Shown: positions 52,976 to 63,081, counted from the first letter of the stretch. The stretch is DNA of 64,000 bases from Rhizobium sp. BK251 (GCF_004345245.1 NZ_SLUQ01000007.1:248001-312000), one strand, 5' to 3'. Program-made: numbers and translations. The notes: generated by a model not told the origin, from the letters alone.

Positions 52976-54022
52976 ATGGATTCATTCTTTTCGACCTATC
53001 TCTGGCCGGCGATCGTCATGATCGGTCAGTCCCTGCTGCTTCTCGTTTGCTTGCTGATCTTCATCGCATACATCCTGCTTGCCGACCGCAAGATCTGGGC
53101 GGCGGTGCAGCTGCGTCGCGGCCCGAACGTCGTCGGTCCCTTCGGCCTGTTCCAGTCCTTCGCCGACCTTCTGAAGTTCGTCTTCAAGGAGCCGATCATC
53201 CCGGCCGGCGCCAACAAGGGCGTCTTCCTGCTTGCTCCGCTCGTCACCGTGACGCTGGCGCTCGCGACCTGGGCTGCAGTGCCGCTCGCCGATGGCTGGG
53301 TCATCGCGAACATCAATGTCGGCATGCTCTACATCTTCGCGATCTCCTCGCTCGAGGTCTACGGCATCATCATGGGTGGCTGGGCTTCGAACTCGAAGTA
53401 CCCGTTCCTCGGTGCGCTGCGTTCGGCCGCGCAGATGGTGTCCTATGAAGTTTCTATCGGCTTCGTCATCGTCACCGTTCTGCTCTGCGTCGGTTCGCTG
53501 AACCTGACGGACATCGTCAACGCGCAGCATACCGGCCTCGGCACCATGCTCGGCCTGCCGGCCTCGTTCCTCGACTGGCACTGGCTGTCGCTTTTCCCGA
53601 TGTTCATCATCTTCTTCATTTCGGCGCTCGCCGAGACGAACCGCCCGCCCTTCGACCTTCCGGAGGCGGAATCGGAGCTGGTGGCCGGCTTCATGGTCGA
53701 GTACGGCTCCTCTCCGTACATGATGTTCATGCTCGGCGAATATGCGGCCGTCTGCCTGATGTGCTCGCTGACGACGATCCTGTTCCTCGGGGGCTGGCTG
53801 CCGCCGGTCGACGTCTGGTTCCTGAACTGGGTCCCCGGCATCATCTGGTTCCTGATCAAGGCGTGCCTGGTGTTCTTCATGTTCGCGATGGTCAAGGCAT
53901 TCGTGCCGCGCTACCGCTACGACCAACTGATGCGCCTCGGCTGGAAGGTGTTCCTGCCGCTGTCGCTCGCCATGGTCGTCATCGTTGCATTCGTGCTGAA
54001 GCTGACGGGGTGGGCAGGCTGA
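52976..54022 (+). CDS. nuoH: NADH-quinone oxidoreductase subunit H
   Basis: This 348-residue membrane subunit (ND1 type) with eight helices sits at the junction of arms and lines the quinone channel. Landmarks are QLRRGPNVVGPFG, EPIIPAGANKG and the cytoplasmic loop ETNRPPFDLPEAESELVAGF. AGGGGACT precedes the ATG, 12 bp after nuoG. Confidence 0.98.
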   Translation: MDSFFSTYLWPAIVMIGQSLLLLVCLLIFIAYILLADRKIWAAVQLRRGPNVVGPFGLFQSFADLLKFVFKEPIIPAGANKGVFLLAPLVTVTLALATWAAVPLADGWVIANINVGMLYIFAISSLEVYGIIMGGWASNSKYPFLGALRSAAQMVSYEVSIGFVIVTVLLCVGSLNLTDIVNAQHTGLGTMLGLPASFLDWHWLSLFPMFIIFFISALAETNRPPFDLPEAESELVAGFMVEYGSSPYMMFMLGEYAAVCLMCSLTTILFLGGWLPPVDVWFLNWVPGIIWFLIKACLVFFMFAMVKAFVPRYRYDQLMRLGWKVFLPLSLAMVVIVAFVLKLTGWAG

Positions 54023-54059
54023 TGCCCGCGACCGTCTCCGGCAAAATTGGAGTTTGAAG

Positions 54060-54551
54060 ATGGCCAGTCTCAGCAACGCCGTCAATTCGCTGTTCCTGAA
54101 GGAATTCGTCGGCGCCTTCTTCCTGTCGATGCGTTACTTCTTCCGGCAGAAGGCAACGATCAACTATCCGTTCGAGAAGGGGCCGGTCAGCCCGCGTTTC
54201 CGCGGCGAGCATGCGCTGCGCCGTTATCCGAACGGCGAGGAACGCTGCATCGCCTGCAAGCTGTGCGAGGCGATCTGTCCTGCCCAGGCCATTACCATCG
54301 AGGCAGGCCCGCGCCGCAACGACGGTACCCGCCGCACGGTGCGCTACGACATCGACATGGTGAAGTGCATCTATTGCGGCTTCTGCCAGGAGGCTTGCCC
54401 CGTCGACGCGATCGTCGAGGGCCCGAATTTCGAATTCGCGACGGAAACCCGCGAGGAGCTGTACTTCGACAAGCAGCGTCTCCTCGACAACGGCGACCGC
54501 TGGGAACGTGAAATCGCGCGCAACATCGCGATCGACTCGCCGTATCGCTGA
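54060..54551 (+). CDS. nuoI: NADH-quinone oxidoreductase subunit I
   Basis: This 163-residue 8-iron ferredoxin-like subunit binds clusters N6a and N6b through two C-x2-C-x2-C-x3-CP motifs (CIACKLCEAICP and CIYCGFCQEACP). The N-terminal helix (FVGAFFLSMRYFF) lies on the membrane. Start at 54060 follows GGAG 8 bases upstream. Confidence 0.98.
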   Translation: MASLSNAVNSLFLKEFVGAFFLSMRYFFRQKATINYPFEKGPVSPRFRGEHALRRYPNGEERCIACKLCEAICPAQAITIEAGPRRNDGTRRTVRYDIDMVKCIYCGFCQEACPVDAIVEGPNFEFATETREELYFDKQRLLDNGDRWEREIARNIAIDSPYR

Positions 54552-54567
54552 TCGCGAGAAGAGCATG

Positions 54568-54602
54568 CCGTGACGGATACGCGGGCGTCGCGCCCGTCAC
54601 GG
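54568..54602 (+). other. Hairpin in the nuoI-nuoJ spacer
   Basis: A perfect 9-bp inverted repeat CCGTGACGG / CCGTCACGG encloses a second GC-rich arm (GCGGGCG-TCG-CGCCCG). No T run follows, so it is not an intrinsic terminator; it may stabilise or process the operon mRNA. The spacer is 150 bp, long for this operon. Confidence 0.4.
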
Positions 54603-54701
54603 TCGAGATACACAGGAGCTGCCGCAGGCCCTTGGTCGGTCGCGGAGCTCCATCGGGCACGGAACCCCCGCTGCCCGGGGGAAGATGAAAAAGGCACCAA
54701 C

Positions 54702-55319
54702 ATGGGTCTGCAGGCTCTTTTTTTCTATCTGTTCGCCTTTATCGCGGTCGCGTCGGCGTTCATGGTCATTTCGGCACGCAATCCGGTTCACTCGGTTCTG
54801 TTCCTGATCTTGACCTTCTTCAATGCAGCCGGTCTCTTCCTGCTGCTGGGCGCTGAATTCCTCGCGATGATCCTGCTGGTGGTCTATGTCGGCGCCGTCG
54901 CGGTCCTCTTCCTTTTCGTCGTGATGATGCTGGATATCGACTTTACCGAGCTGCGTGCCGGGGCGCTTCAGTATGCGCCGATCGGGGCCCTGATCGGCCT
55001 CATCCTTGCGGCAGAGCTCATCGTCGTCATCGGCGGCAGCGTGATTTCGCCGAATGTCGCGGCCTCCATCGCGATGCCGATCCCGCCGCTGACGGAGCGT
55101 ACCAACACAGCGGCTCTCGGCGACGTGCTCTACACCAACTACGTCTACTTCTTCCAGATCGCCGGCCTGGTGCTGCTGGTGGCGATGATCGGCGCGATCG
55201 TGCTGACGCTGCGCCATCGCACCAACATCAAGCGCCAGAACATTTCCCAGCAGGTTGCCCGCACGCCGAAGACGGCCGTCGAGGTCGTCAAGGTCAAGCC
55301 CGGGCAGGGCGTGAACTGA
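54702..55319 (+). CDS. nuoJ: NADH-quinone oxidoreductase subunit J
   Basis: This 205-residue membrane subunit (ND6 type) has five helices. ARNPVHSVLFLILTFFNAAG and the pi-bulge helix LLVVYVGAVAVLFLFVVMMLD are diagnostic. Start MGLQALFFYLF at 54702 was chosen over an upstream in-frame GTG that would add 44 polar residues. The tail of about 35 residues is Lys/Val-rich. Confidence 0.97.
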   Translation: MGLQALFFYLFAFIAVASAFMVISARNPVHSVLFLILTFFNAAGLFLLLGAEFLAMILLVVYVGAVAVLFLFVVMMLDIDFTELRAGALQYAPIGALIGLILAAELIVVIGGSVISPNVAASIAMPIPPLTERTNTAALGDVLYTNYVYFFQIAGLVLLVAMIGAIVLTLRHRTNIKRQNISQQVARTPKTAVEVVKVKPGQGVN

Positions 55320-55344
55320 GGCGCAAGGCACAAGGAACAGAAAA

Positions 55345-55653
55345 ATGGTCATCGGACTTTCCCATTACCTGACGGTCAGCGCCATCCTCTTCACGCTCGG
55401 CGTATTCGGCATCTTCCTGAACCGAAAGAACGTCATCGTCATCCTGATGTCGGTCGAACTCATCCTGCTCGCCGTCAACATCAACATGGTGGCCTTCTCG
55501 TCCTTCCTGAACGACATCGTCGGCCAGGTTTTCGCGCTGTTCATTCTCACGGTTGCCGCGGCGGAAGCGGCGATCGGTCTTGCAATTCTCGTTGTCTTCT
55601 ACCGCAACCGCGGCTCCATCGCCGTGGAAGACGTCAATATGATGAAGGGCTGA
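55345..55653 (+). CDS. nuoK: NADH-quinone oxidoreductase subunit K
   Basis: This 102-residue three-helix subunit (ND4L type) has GIFLNRKNVIVILMSVELILL with the membrane glutamate used in proton transfer, and a second glutamate in AAAEAAIGLAI. Length is exactly typical. It lies 25 bp after nuoJ. Confidence 0.98.
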   Translation: MVIGLSHYLTVSAILFTLGVFGIFLNRKNVIVILMSVELILLAVNINMVAFSSFLNDIVGQVFALFILTVAAAEAAIGLAILVVFYRNRGSIAVEDVNMMKG

Positions 55654-55660
55654 GTGGCTC

Positions 55661-57661
55661 ATGTTCCTCTATAAGGCTATCGTCTTTCTTCCCCTCATCG
55701 GCGCGCTGATCGCCGGGCTGCTCGGCCGCCAGATCGGTGCCAAGGCTTCTGAATACATCACGTCAGGCCTGATGATCGTCGCCGCGGTCCTCTCCTGGTA
55801 TGTCTTCATCACCGTGGGCATCGGCCATTTCGAGGGCGGCCCGATCAAGGTCGAGGTGCTGCGCTGGATCCAGTCCGGCGGGATCGATGTGTCGTGGTCG
55901 CTGCGCATCGATACGTTGACCGCCGTCATGCTGATCGTCGTCAACACGGTCTCGACGCTGGTGCACGTCTACTCGGTCGGCTACATGCACACCGATCCGC
56001 ATCGTCCGCGCTTCTTCGCCTATCTGTCGCTCTTCACCTTCGCCATGCTGATGCTGGTGACCTCCGACAACCTCGCCCAGATGTTCTTCGGCTGGGAAGG
56101 CGTCGGTCTGGCCTCCTACCTGCTCATCGGCTTCTGGTACAAGAAGCCGTCGGCGAACGCTGCTGCGATGAAGGCTTTCATCGTCAACCGCGTCGGCGAC
56201 TTCGGCTTCGTGCTCGGCATCGCGGGCGTCTTCGTCCTCTTCGGGGCGATCAACTTCGACGTTATCTTCGCCAATGCGCAGAGCTTCCTGCCTGCCGAGG
56301 GTGCGGAGGCCGGCAGCGAGGTCATCATGAACCTCTTCGGCATGCAGCTCGACAAGGCGCATGCGCTGACGGGCATCTGCCTGCTGCTCTTCATGGGTGC
56401 GATGGGCAAGTCCGCGCAGTTCCTGCTGCACACCTGGCTGCCTGACGCCATGGAAGGCCCGACCCCGGTCTCGGCCCTCATCCATGCCGCAACCATGGTT
56501 ACCGCCGGCGTCTTCCTCGTCGCCCGCATGTCGCCGCTTTTCGAGCTGTCGCCTGACGCGCTTGTGGTGGTCACTCTGATCGGTGCCATTACCGCCTTCT
56601 TCGCCGCGACCGTCGGCCTCGTCCAGAACGACATCAAGCGCGTCATCGCCTATTCGACCTGCTCGCAGCTCGGCTACATGTTCGTGGCGCTTGGCGTCGG
56701 CGCTTATGGCGCGGCGATTTTCCACCTCTTCACGCACGCCTTCTTCAAGGCGCTGCTCTTCCTGTGCGCCGGCTCGGTCATCCACGCCGTCGATGGCGAG
56801 CAGGACATGCGTCTCATGGGCGGCTTGGGTCCGCACATCAAGGCTACCTTCTGGCTGATGATCATCGGCACACTGGCGATTACCGGCGCCGGTATTCCCT
56901 TCACGCCGATCGGCTTTGCGGGCTTCTTCTCCAAGGACGTCATCATCGAAGCGACCTATGCATCGCATTCGCCGCTGGCGGGCTTCGCCTTCTGGATGTT
57001 GGTCATCGCGGCGCTGTTCACGAGCTTCTATTCATGGCGCCTGATTTTCATGACGTTCTTTGGCCAGCCCCGCGCCTCCCACGAGGTCATGCATCACGTC
57101 CATGAATCGCCGCAGGTCATGCTGGTCCCGCTCTACATTCTGGCGCTCGGCGCCGTGTTCGCCGGTGGGGCCTTCGAAGGCCGCTTCTACGGCGAAGAGT
57201 ATGCGGAGTTCTGGAAGGGCGCGCTGTTCACACTGCCGCATAACGAACTGGTCGAAGAGTTCCATCACGTTCCGGCCTGGGTTGGGCTCAGCCCCTTCGT
57301 CGCGATGGTGGTCGGCTTCGTCATCGCCTGGTACATGTACATCAGGTCACCGTCGACGCCGCGCGTTCTCGCCAAGCAGCACCGCGTTCTCTACCACTTC
57401 CTCTTGAACAAGTGGTACTTCGACGAGCTCTACGATTTCCTCTTCGTTCGCTCGGCCAAGGCGCTCGGCCGCTTCCTCTGGCAGAAGGGTGACATCGGCG
57501 TGATCGACACTTACGGCCCGAACGGCGTCGCCGCCCGCGTGGTCGATGTGACCAATCGCGTGGTCCGCCTGCAGACCGGCTACCTTTACCACTATGCCTT
57601 CGCGATGCTCCTCGGCATTGCGGCCCTCGTTACTTGGATGATGTTCGGGAGTTCCTTCTGA
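55661..57661 (+). CDS. nuoL: NADH-quinone oxidoreductase subunit L
   Basis: This 666-residue antiporter-like proton-pumping subunit (ND5 type) has the core VGLASYLLIGFW, the proton-channel region HTWLPDAMEGPTPVSALIHAATMV, and the amphipathic lateral helix at the C-terminus. Its stop overlaps the nuoM ATG (TGATG). Confidence 0.98.
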   Translation: MFLYKAIVFLPLIGALIAGLLGRQIGAKASEYITSGLMIVAAVLSWYVFITVGIGHFEGGPIKVEVLRWIQSGGIDVSWSLRIDTLTAVMLIVVNTVSTLVHVYSVGYMHTDPHRPRFFAYLSLFTFAMLMLVTSDNLAQMFFGWEGVGLASYLLIGFWYKKPSANAAAMKAFIVNRVGDFGFVLGIAGVFVLFGAINFDVIFANAQSFLPAEGAEAGSEVIMNLFGMQLDKAHALTGICLLLFMGAMGKSAQFLLHTWLPDAMEGPTPVSALIHAATMVTAGVFLVARMSPLFELSPDALVVVTLIGAITAFFAATVGLVQNDIKRVIAYSTCSQLGYMFVALGVGAYGAAIFHLFTHAFFKALLFLCAGSVIHAVDGEQDMRLMGGLGPHIKATFWLMIIGTLAITGAGIPFTPIGFAGFFSKDVIIEATYASHSPLAGFAFWMLVIAALFTSFYSWRLIFMTFFGQPRASHEVMHHVHESPQVMLVPLYILALGAVFAGGAFEGRFYGEEYAEFWKGALFTLPHNELVEEFHHVPAWVGLSPFVAMVVGFVIAWYMYIRSPSTPRVLAKQHRVLYHFLLNKWYFDELYDFLFVRSAKALGRFLWQKGDIGVIDTYGPNGVAARVVDVTNRVVRLQTGYLYHYAFAMLLGIAALVTWMMFGSSF

Positions 57662-59172
57662 TGACCGATTGGCCCATTCTTTCAACGGTCACCTTTCTGC
57701 CGCTGGTGGGCGTCGCCCTCCTGCTGCTGATGCGCGAGGACGGCCCGAGCGGCCGCCGCAACATCCTCAACATCTCGCTACTGACGACGGTTGCGACCTT
57801 CGTCCTGTCGCTCTTCATCTGGACCGGATTCGATAATTCCAATCCCGGCTTCCAGATGGTCGAGAAGCATGACTGGCTCGGCACCGGCATCGGCTACCAC
57901 CTCGGCGTCGACGGCATCTCCATGCTGTTCGTCATCCTGACGACCTTCCTGATGCCCTTTTGCGTGCTGGCGAGCTGGCTCTCGGTCGAGAAGCGCCTCA
58001 AGGAATACATGATCGCATTCCTGGTGCTCGAGGTGATGATGACCGGCGTCTTCGTGTCGCTGGATATCGTTCTCTTCTACGTCTTCTTCGAAGGCGGCCT
58101 CATTCCGATGTTCCTGATCATCGGTGTCTGGGGCGGCAAGGACCGCGTCTACGCAAGCTACAAGTTCTTCCTCTATACGCTGCTCGGCTCGGTGCTGATG
58201 CTGCTCGCCATCATGGCGATGTACTGGCAGGCCGGCACGACGGACATCACGCAGCTGCTCGCCTACAAGTTCCCGCCGCAGCTGCAGATATGGCTATGGC
58301 TCGCCTTCTTCGCCTCGTTCGCGGTGAAGATGCCGATGTGGCCGGTCCATACCTGGCTGCCGGATGCGCACGTCCAGGCCCCGACGGCCGGTTCCGTCAT
58401 CCTGGCCGGCGTCCTCCTGAAGCTCGGCGGCTACGGTCTGATCCGCTTCTCGCTGGCAATGTTCCCGAACGCGTCGGAATTCTTCGCGCCTCTCGTCTTC
58501 TCGCTGTCGGTCATCGCCATCATCTACACCTCGCTGGTGGCGATGATGCAGGACGACATCAAGAAGCTGATCGCCTATTCCTCGGTCGCGCACATGGGCT
58601 ATGTCACCATGGGCGTCTTCGCGGCCAACCAGCAGGGCGTGCAGGGCGCGATCTTCCAGATGCTCTCGCACGGCATCGTCTCCGGCGCGCTCTTCCTTTG
58701 CGTCGGCGTCGTCTATGACCGCACCCATACCCGCGAGATCGCGGCCTATGGCGGCCTCGTCAACAACATGCCGAAATATGCGGTCGCGATGATGATCTTC
58801 ACCATGGCCAATGTCGGCCTTCCGGGCACCTCGGGCTTCATCGGCGAATTCCTGACGCTGATCGGCGTCTTCCGGGTCAACACCTGGGTCGCTCTCTTCG
58901 CGGCAACCGGCGTGATCCTCTCGGCCGCCTATGCGCTCTGGCTCTATCGCCGCGTGATCTTCGGCGCACTGGACAAGGAAAAGCTGAAGGCTCTCCTCGA
59001 CCTTTCGCCGCGCGAGCAGCTCATCCTCTATCCGCTGATTGCGCTGACCATCTTCTTCGGTGTCTATCCGGCACCGATCTTCGATGCGACGGCCGCCTCC
59101 GTGGACCTGCTTGTCAACAATTATACCGCCGCAGTGCAGGCAGCGCATGACGTTGCGCTGTCGATGAAATGA
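57661..59172 (+). CDS. nuoM: NADH-quinone oxidoreductase subunit M
   Basis: This 503-residue antiporter-like proton-pumping subunit (ND4 type) has FEGGLIPMFLIIGVWGG, HTWLPDAHVQAPTAGSVILAGVLLKLGGYG and SSVAHMGYV. The start at 57661 lies within the nuoL stop, indicating translational coupling. A nine-codon extension upstream is not needed. Confidence 0.98.
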   Translation: MTDWPILSTVTFLPLVGVALLLLMREDGPSGRRNILNISLLTTVATFVLSLFIWTGFDNSNPGFQMVEKHDWLGTGIGYHLGVDGISMLFVILTTFLMPFCVLASWLSVEKRLKEYMIAFLVLEVMMTGVFVSLDIVLFYVFFEGGLIPMFLIIGVWGGKDRVYASYKFFLYTLLGSVLMLLAIMAMYWQAGTTDITQLLAYKFPPQLQIWLWLAFFASFAVKMPMWPVHTWLPDAHVQAPTAGSVILAGVLLKLGGYGLIRFSLAMFPNASEFFAPLVFSLSVIAIIYTSLVAMMQDDIKKLIAYSSVAHMGYVTMGVFAANQQGVQGAIFQMLSHGIVSGALFLCVGVVYDRTHTREIAAYGGLVNNMPKYAVAMMIFTMANVGLPGTSGFIGEFLTLIGVFRVNTWVALFAATGVILSAAYALWLYRRVIFGALDKEKLKALLDLSPREQLILYPLIALTIFFGVYPAPIFDATAASVDLLVNNYTAAVQAAHDVALSMK

Positions 59173-59187
59173 CGGGACCTTTTCGAC

Positions 59188-60633
59188 ATGACCGCTGAAA
59201 CAATTCTAGCCAGTCTGTATCTCTCCGCGCCGGAGTTGATCCTCGCAGTGGGTGCCCTTGTCCTGTTGATGGTCGGCGTTTTCACGAGCGAACGATCCGG
59301 CCCGATCGTGACGGTACTCGCAATCCTCCTCCTCGTCGTCTCCGGCCTCTGGCTGGTTTTCGTGCCGGGCGAGGGGTTGGCCTATGGCGGCGCATATCTC
59401 GCGGACGGCTTCTCCCGCTTCATGAAGATCGTGGCGCTGGTCGGCTCGGGCGTTGCGATGCTGATGTCCGTCAGGCAGGCCCGCAGCCAGCAGCTCGACC
59501 ATTTCGAGTTCCCGGTCCTCCTGCTTCTGGCGACGCTCGGCATCCTGCTGATGATCTCGGCGCACGACCTGATCTCGCTCTACCTGTCGCTCGAGCTGCA
59601 GTCGCTTGCGCTCTACGTGGTGGCCGCGATCAATCGCGACAGCCTGCGTTCGACGGAAGCCGGCCTGAAGTACTTCGTTCTCGGCGCGCTTTCCTCCGGC
59701 ATGATGCTTTACGGCATGTCGCTGGTCTACGGCTTCACCGGCCACACCAGCTTCGACGCCATCGCAACCGCCCTGAACACCGAGGGCGCTCGCTCGCTGG
59801 GCCTGATCTTCGGCCTCGTCTTCGTCCTGGCCGGCCTCGCGTTCAAGATCTCCGCTGTGCCGTTCCACATGTGGACGCCGGACGTCTATGAAGGTGCCCC
59901 GACACCGGTGACGGCTTTCTTCGCCGCCGCCCCGAAGGTCGCCGCCATGGCGCTGATGACGCGTATCGTCATCACCGCGTTCCAGCCGGTGCTTGCCGAC
60001 TGGCAGCAGATCATCGTCTTCATATCGATCGCATCGATGGTGCTCGGTTCCTTTGCCGCGATCGGCCAGCGCAACATCAAGCGCCTGATGGCCTATTCCT
60101 CGATCGGTCACATGGGCTATGCGCTCGTCGGTCTTGCGGCCGGCAACCAGACCGGTGTTTCCGGCGTCATGCTCTACATGGTCATCTACATGGTCATGAC
60201 GCTCGGCAGCTTCGCCATCATCATGTCGATGCGCCGGACGGACGGCACCTATGTCGAGAATGTCGATGATCTCGCCGGCCTTTCGACCACCAACCCCTTC
60301 ATGGCGACAATGCTGACGGCGCTGATGTTCTCGCTTGCCGGCATTCCGCCGCTCGCAGGCTTCTTCGCGAAGTACTTCGTCTTCGTCGCGGCCATCGAAG
60401 CGAAGCTCTATGCGCTCGCCATCATCGGCGTTCTCGCCTCGGTCGTTGGCGCCTATTACTATCTGCGCGTCATCAAGCTGATGTGGTTCGACGAGGCAAA
60501 GGGCGAGTTCGCCCGCGTCTCCGGCGAGCTTCGTCTCGTCTTCGGGCTTTCCGGCCTGTTCGTCGTCGCCTATGTGCTGTTCGGCGGACCGATCGGCGGT
60601 GCGGCCGAGCTTGCTGCCGCGACGCTATTCTGA
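59188..60633 (+). CDS. nuoN: NADH-quinone oxidoreductase subunit N
   Basis: This 481-residue antiporter-like proton-pumping subunit (ND2 type) has SLYLSLELQSLALYV, FHMWTPDVYEGAPTPVTAFFAAAPKVAA and MAYSSIGHMGYAL. It completes the 14-subunit set A-N in standard order. Its stop overlaps the birA start. Confidence 0.98.
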   Translation: MTAETILASLYLSAPELILAVGALVLLMVGVFTSERSGPIVTVLAILLLVVSGLWLVFVPGEGLAYGGAYLADGFSRFMKIVALVGSGVAMLMSVRQARSQQLDHFEFPVLLLLATLGILLMISAHDLISLYLSLELQSLALYVVAAINRDSLRSTEAGLKYFVLGALSSGMMLYGMSLVYGFTGHTSFDAIATALNTEGARSLGLIFGLVFVLAGLAFKISAVPFHMWTPDVYEGAPTPVTAFFAAAPKVAAMALMTRIVITAFQPVLADWQQIIVFISIASMVLGSFAAIGQRNIKRLMAYSSIGHMGYALVGLAAGNQTGVSGVMLYMVIYMVMTLGSFAIIMSMRRTDGTYVENVDDLAGLSTTNPFMATMLTALMFSLAGIPPLAGFFAKYFVFVAAIEAKLYALAIIGVLASVVGAYYYLRVIKLMWFDEAKGEFARVSGELRLVFGLSGLFVVAYVLFGGPIGGAAELAAATLF

Positions 60634-61397
60634 TGCCTTCCGATGGGCTGCGCCGGATATCGCTCGGCGATTTCCGGCACGAGGCTCTGTCGGAGACCTC
60701 TTCGACCAATAGCGAATGCCTGGCTCGCGCGCGAGCCGGTGATGCGGGCAATCTCTGGATCACCGCGCAAAGGCAGACCGGCGGCCGCGGCCGCCGGGGA
60801 CGCCCCTGGGTCTCGGAACCCGGAAATCTCTACGCTTCCCTGCTTCTGATCGACCCCGCTCCGATGGAGCAACTCGCCTCGCTGCCGCTTGCGGTCGCCG
60901 TGGCCGTCCATCAGGCGGTCCGCATGGTGCTGCCGCCGGGAGCCGAGCCGCTGGAAGTCAAATGGCCGAACGACATTCTGATCGGCCGCAAGAAGACCTG
61001 TGGCATTCTCATCGAGGGCGAAACGCTGCCCGATGGGCGCCATGCGCTCGTCGTCGGCATCGGCATCAACGTGACCGTCATGCCGGACAATCCGATCTAT
61101 CCGGTCACATGCCTGCGCGATCAGGGAAGTGCAGCTTCCCCGGAGGAGCTCTTCGCACATCTCTATGCGGCGATGGCCGAGGCGTTGGATCTGTGGAACC
61201 GCGGCAACGGGATACGGGAGGTCACGGCGCGCTGGAGGAGCGTCGCCTGCGGCATCGGCGAGAGGATTACAGTAAATCTGCCGGATCGCTCGATTTCCGG
61301 GCAATTCGCGGGAATTGATGATAATGGCTTGTTGATGCTCGACACCGGCGCGCGCGGGATCATCGCGATCGCTGCCGGTGATGTCTTCTTTGGATAA
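60633..61397 (+). CDS. birA: Biotin--[acetyl-CoA-carboxylase] ligase
   Basis: This 254-residue enzyme activates biotin with ATP and attaches it to carboxylase carrier domains. It has the adenylate-binding loop QTGGRGRRGRPW (about 48-59), KWPNDI and GIGINV. It lacks the N-terminal winged-helix domain, so it is not a repressor. The ATG at 60633 lies in the nuoN stop (TGATG), tying it to the nuo operon as in other rhizobia. Confidence 0.95.
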   Translation: MPSDGLRRISLGDFRHEALSETSSTNSECLARARAGDAGNLWITAQRQTGGRGRRGRPWVSEPGNLYASLLLIDPAPMEQLASLPLAVAVAVHQAVRMVLPPGAEPLEVKWPNDILIGRKKTCGILIEGETLPDGRHALVVGIGINVTVMPDNPIYPVTCLRDQGSAASPEELFAHLYAAMAEALDLWNRGNGIREVTARWRSVACGIGERITVNLPDRSISGQFAGIDDNGLLMLDTGARGIIAIAAGDVFFG

Positions 61398-61413
61398 TGG
61401 ATTAAACGACAGT

Positions 61414-63081
61414 ATGGCGAACCAAGACGAACTGGTGTTTCTACCGCTCGGCGGAGTGGGCGAGATCGGCATGAATCTCGCGCTCTACGGCTACGGGCCG
61501 CCGGAACACCGCCAGTGGATCATGGTCGACTGCGGCGTGACCTTTCCCGGGCCGGACCTGCCGGGCGTAGACCTGGTGCTGCCGGACATCCGTTTTCTTG
61601 CCAAGGAACGCAAGAATCTCAAGGCGATCATCATCACCCACGCACATGAGGATCACTACGGCGCCCTCAACGATCTCTGGCCCGGACTGAACGTTCCGGT
61701 CTTTGCGTCGGCCTTCACGGCCGGCCTGCTGGAGGCCAAGCGCGACTACGAGCGGGCGATAGGTGAGATTCCGATCACGCTGTTCACGGCAGGCGACCGC
61801 ATCAATGTCGGTCCCTTCAGCATCGAGGGCGTGGCGGTCAATCACTCCATACCTGAGCCGATGTCACTGATGATCCGTACGCCGCTCGGCAACGTCATCC
61901 ACACCGGTGACTGGAAGATCGATCACGAGCCCTCGCTCGGGCCCCTGACCGACGAGACGCGTTTTCGCCAGCTTGGCGATGAGGGTGTGCTTGCGCTGAT
62001 GTGCGACAGCACCAATGCCCTGCGCGATGGTGTCTCGCCCTCCGAGAAGGACGTTTCGGAAAGCCTGCGAAAGATCATCGAGAATGCCGAGGGTCGCGTG
62101 GCGATCACCACCTTCTCCTCCAACGTCGGGCGCATACGAACGGTGGCCGAGGCGGCGGAAGCCGCCGGCCGCGAGGTCCTCCTGCTTGGCAGCTCGCTGA
62201 AGCGCGTGGTCGATGTCGCGCGCGACGTCGGGCTGATGGAGGGCATAAAGCCCTTCATCGACGAGGACGAGTACGGCTATATCCCGCGCGACAAGATGGT
62301 CGTCATCCTGACCGGCAGCCAGGGTGAGCCGCGCGCCGCGCTGGCCAAGCTTTCCCGCGACGAGATGCGCAATGTCGCCTTTGCTGCCGGCGACATCGTG
62401 GTGTTCTCCTCGCGCGCCATTCCGGGCAACGAGAAGGCGATCCAGGACATCAAGAACGGCCTGGTGGAGCAGGGCGTCCACATCATCACGGACAGCGAGG
62501 CCCTCGTTCATGTCTCCGGCCATCCGCGCCGCAACGAACTGCAGAAGATGTACCAGTGGACGCGGCCGAAGATCGTCGTTCCGGTGCATGGCGAAGCGGC
62601 GCACCTGACGGCGCACAAGGAGCTTGCCGAGCAATCCGGCATCGGCATCGTGCCGCGCGTGCGCAATGGCGACGTGCTGCGGCTCGCGCCAGACCCTGTC
62701 GAGGTCGTCGACGAGGCACCGCACGGCCGGATCTACAAGGATGGCACGCTCATCGGCGATTTCGACGAGATGGGCATCGGTGAGCGCAAGAAGCTGTCCT
62801 ATGTCGGCCATGTCGCCGTCAACGTCATCCTCGACAGTCGCCTGGACATCATGGGTGATCCGACCATCGTGCCGATCGGGCTGCCGATGTATGACGACGA
62901 GGGCGACGACATGGAGGACACGCTCTATGACGCCATCGTCGGCGCCATCGAGAGCATCCCGCGGGCGCGCCGCAAGGATCTCGCCATGCTGCAGGAGGCT
63001 GTGCGCCGCGCGGTGCGCGCTGCCACCAACCAGGCCTGGGGAAAGAAGCCCCTCGTCACCGTGTTCCTGACGAAAGTCTGA
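61414..63081 (+). CDS. rnj: Ribonuclease J
   Basis: This 555-residue metallo-beta-lactamase/beta-CASP nuclease processes and degrades RNA with 5'-exo and endo activity. The zinc site is H76-x-H78-x-D80-H81 in THAHEDHYG, with HTGDWKID and LMCDSTNA, and the beta-CASP motif GSQGEPRAAL and SGHPRRNEL. I chose ATG 61414 (MANQDELVFLPLGGVGEIG). ATG 61381 would add 11 residues and overlap birA. Neither has a strong ribosome binding site. Confidence 0.94.
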   Translation: MANQDELVFLPLGGVGEIGMNLALYGYGPPEHRQWIMVDCGVTFPGPDLPGVDLVLPDIRFLAKERKNLKAIIITHAHEDHYGALNDLWPGLNVPVFASAFTAGLLEAKRDYERAIGEIPITLFTAGDRINVGPFSIEGVAVNHSIPEPMSLMIRTPLGNVIHTGDWKIDHEPSLGPLTDETRFRQLGDEGVLALMCDSTNALRDGVSPSEKDVSESLRKIIENAEGRVAITTFSSNVGRIRTVAEAAEAAGREVLLLGSSLKRVVDVARDVGLMEGIKPFIDEDEYGYIPRDKMVVILTGSQGEPRAALAKLSRDEMRNVAFAAGDIVVFSSRAIPGNEKAIQDIKNGLVEQGVHIITDSEALVHVSGHPRRNELQKMYQWTRPKIVVPVHGEAAHLTAHKELAEQSGIGIVPRVRNGDVLRLAPDPVEVVDEAPHGRIYKDGTLIGDFDEMGIGERKKLSYVGHVAVNVILDSRLDIMGDPTIVPIGLPMYDDEGDDMEDTLYDAIVGAIESIPRARRKDLAMLQEAVRRAVRAATNQAWGKKPLVTVFLTKV

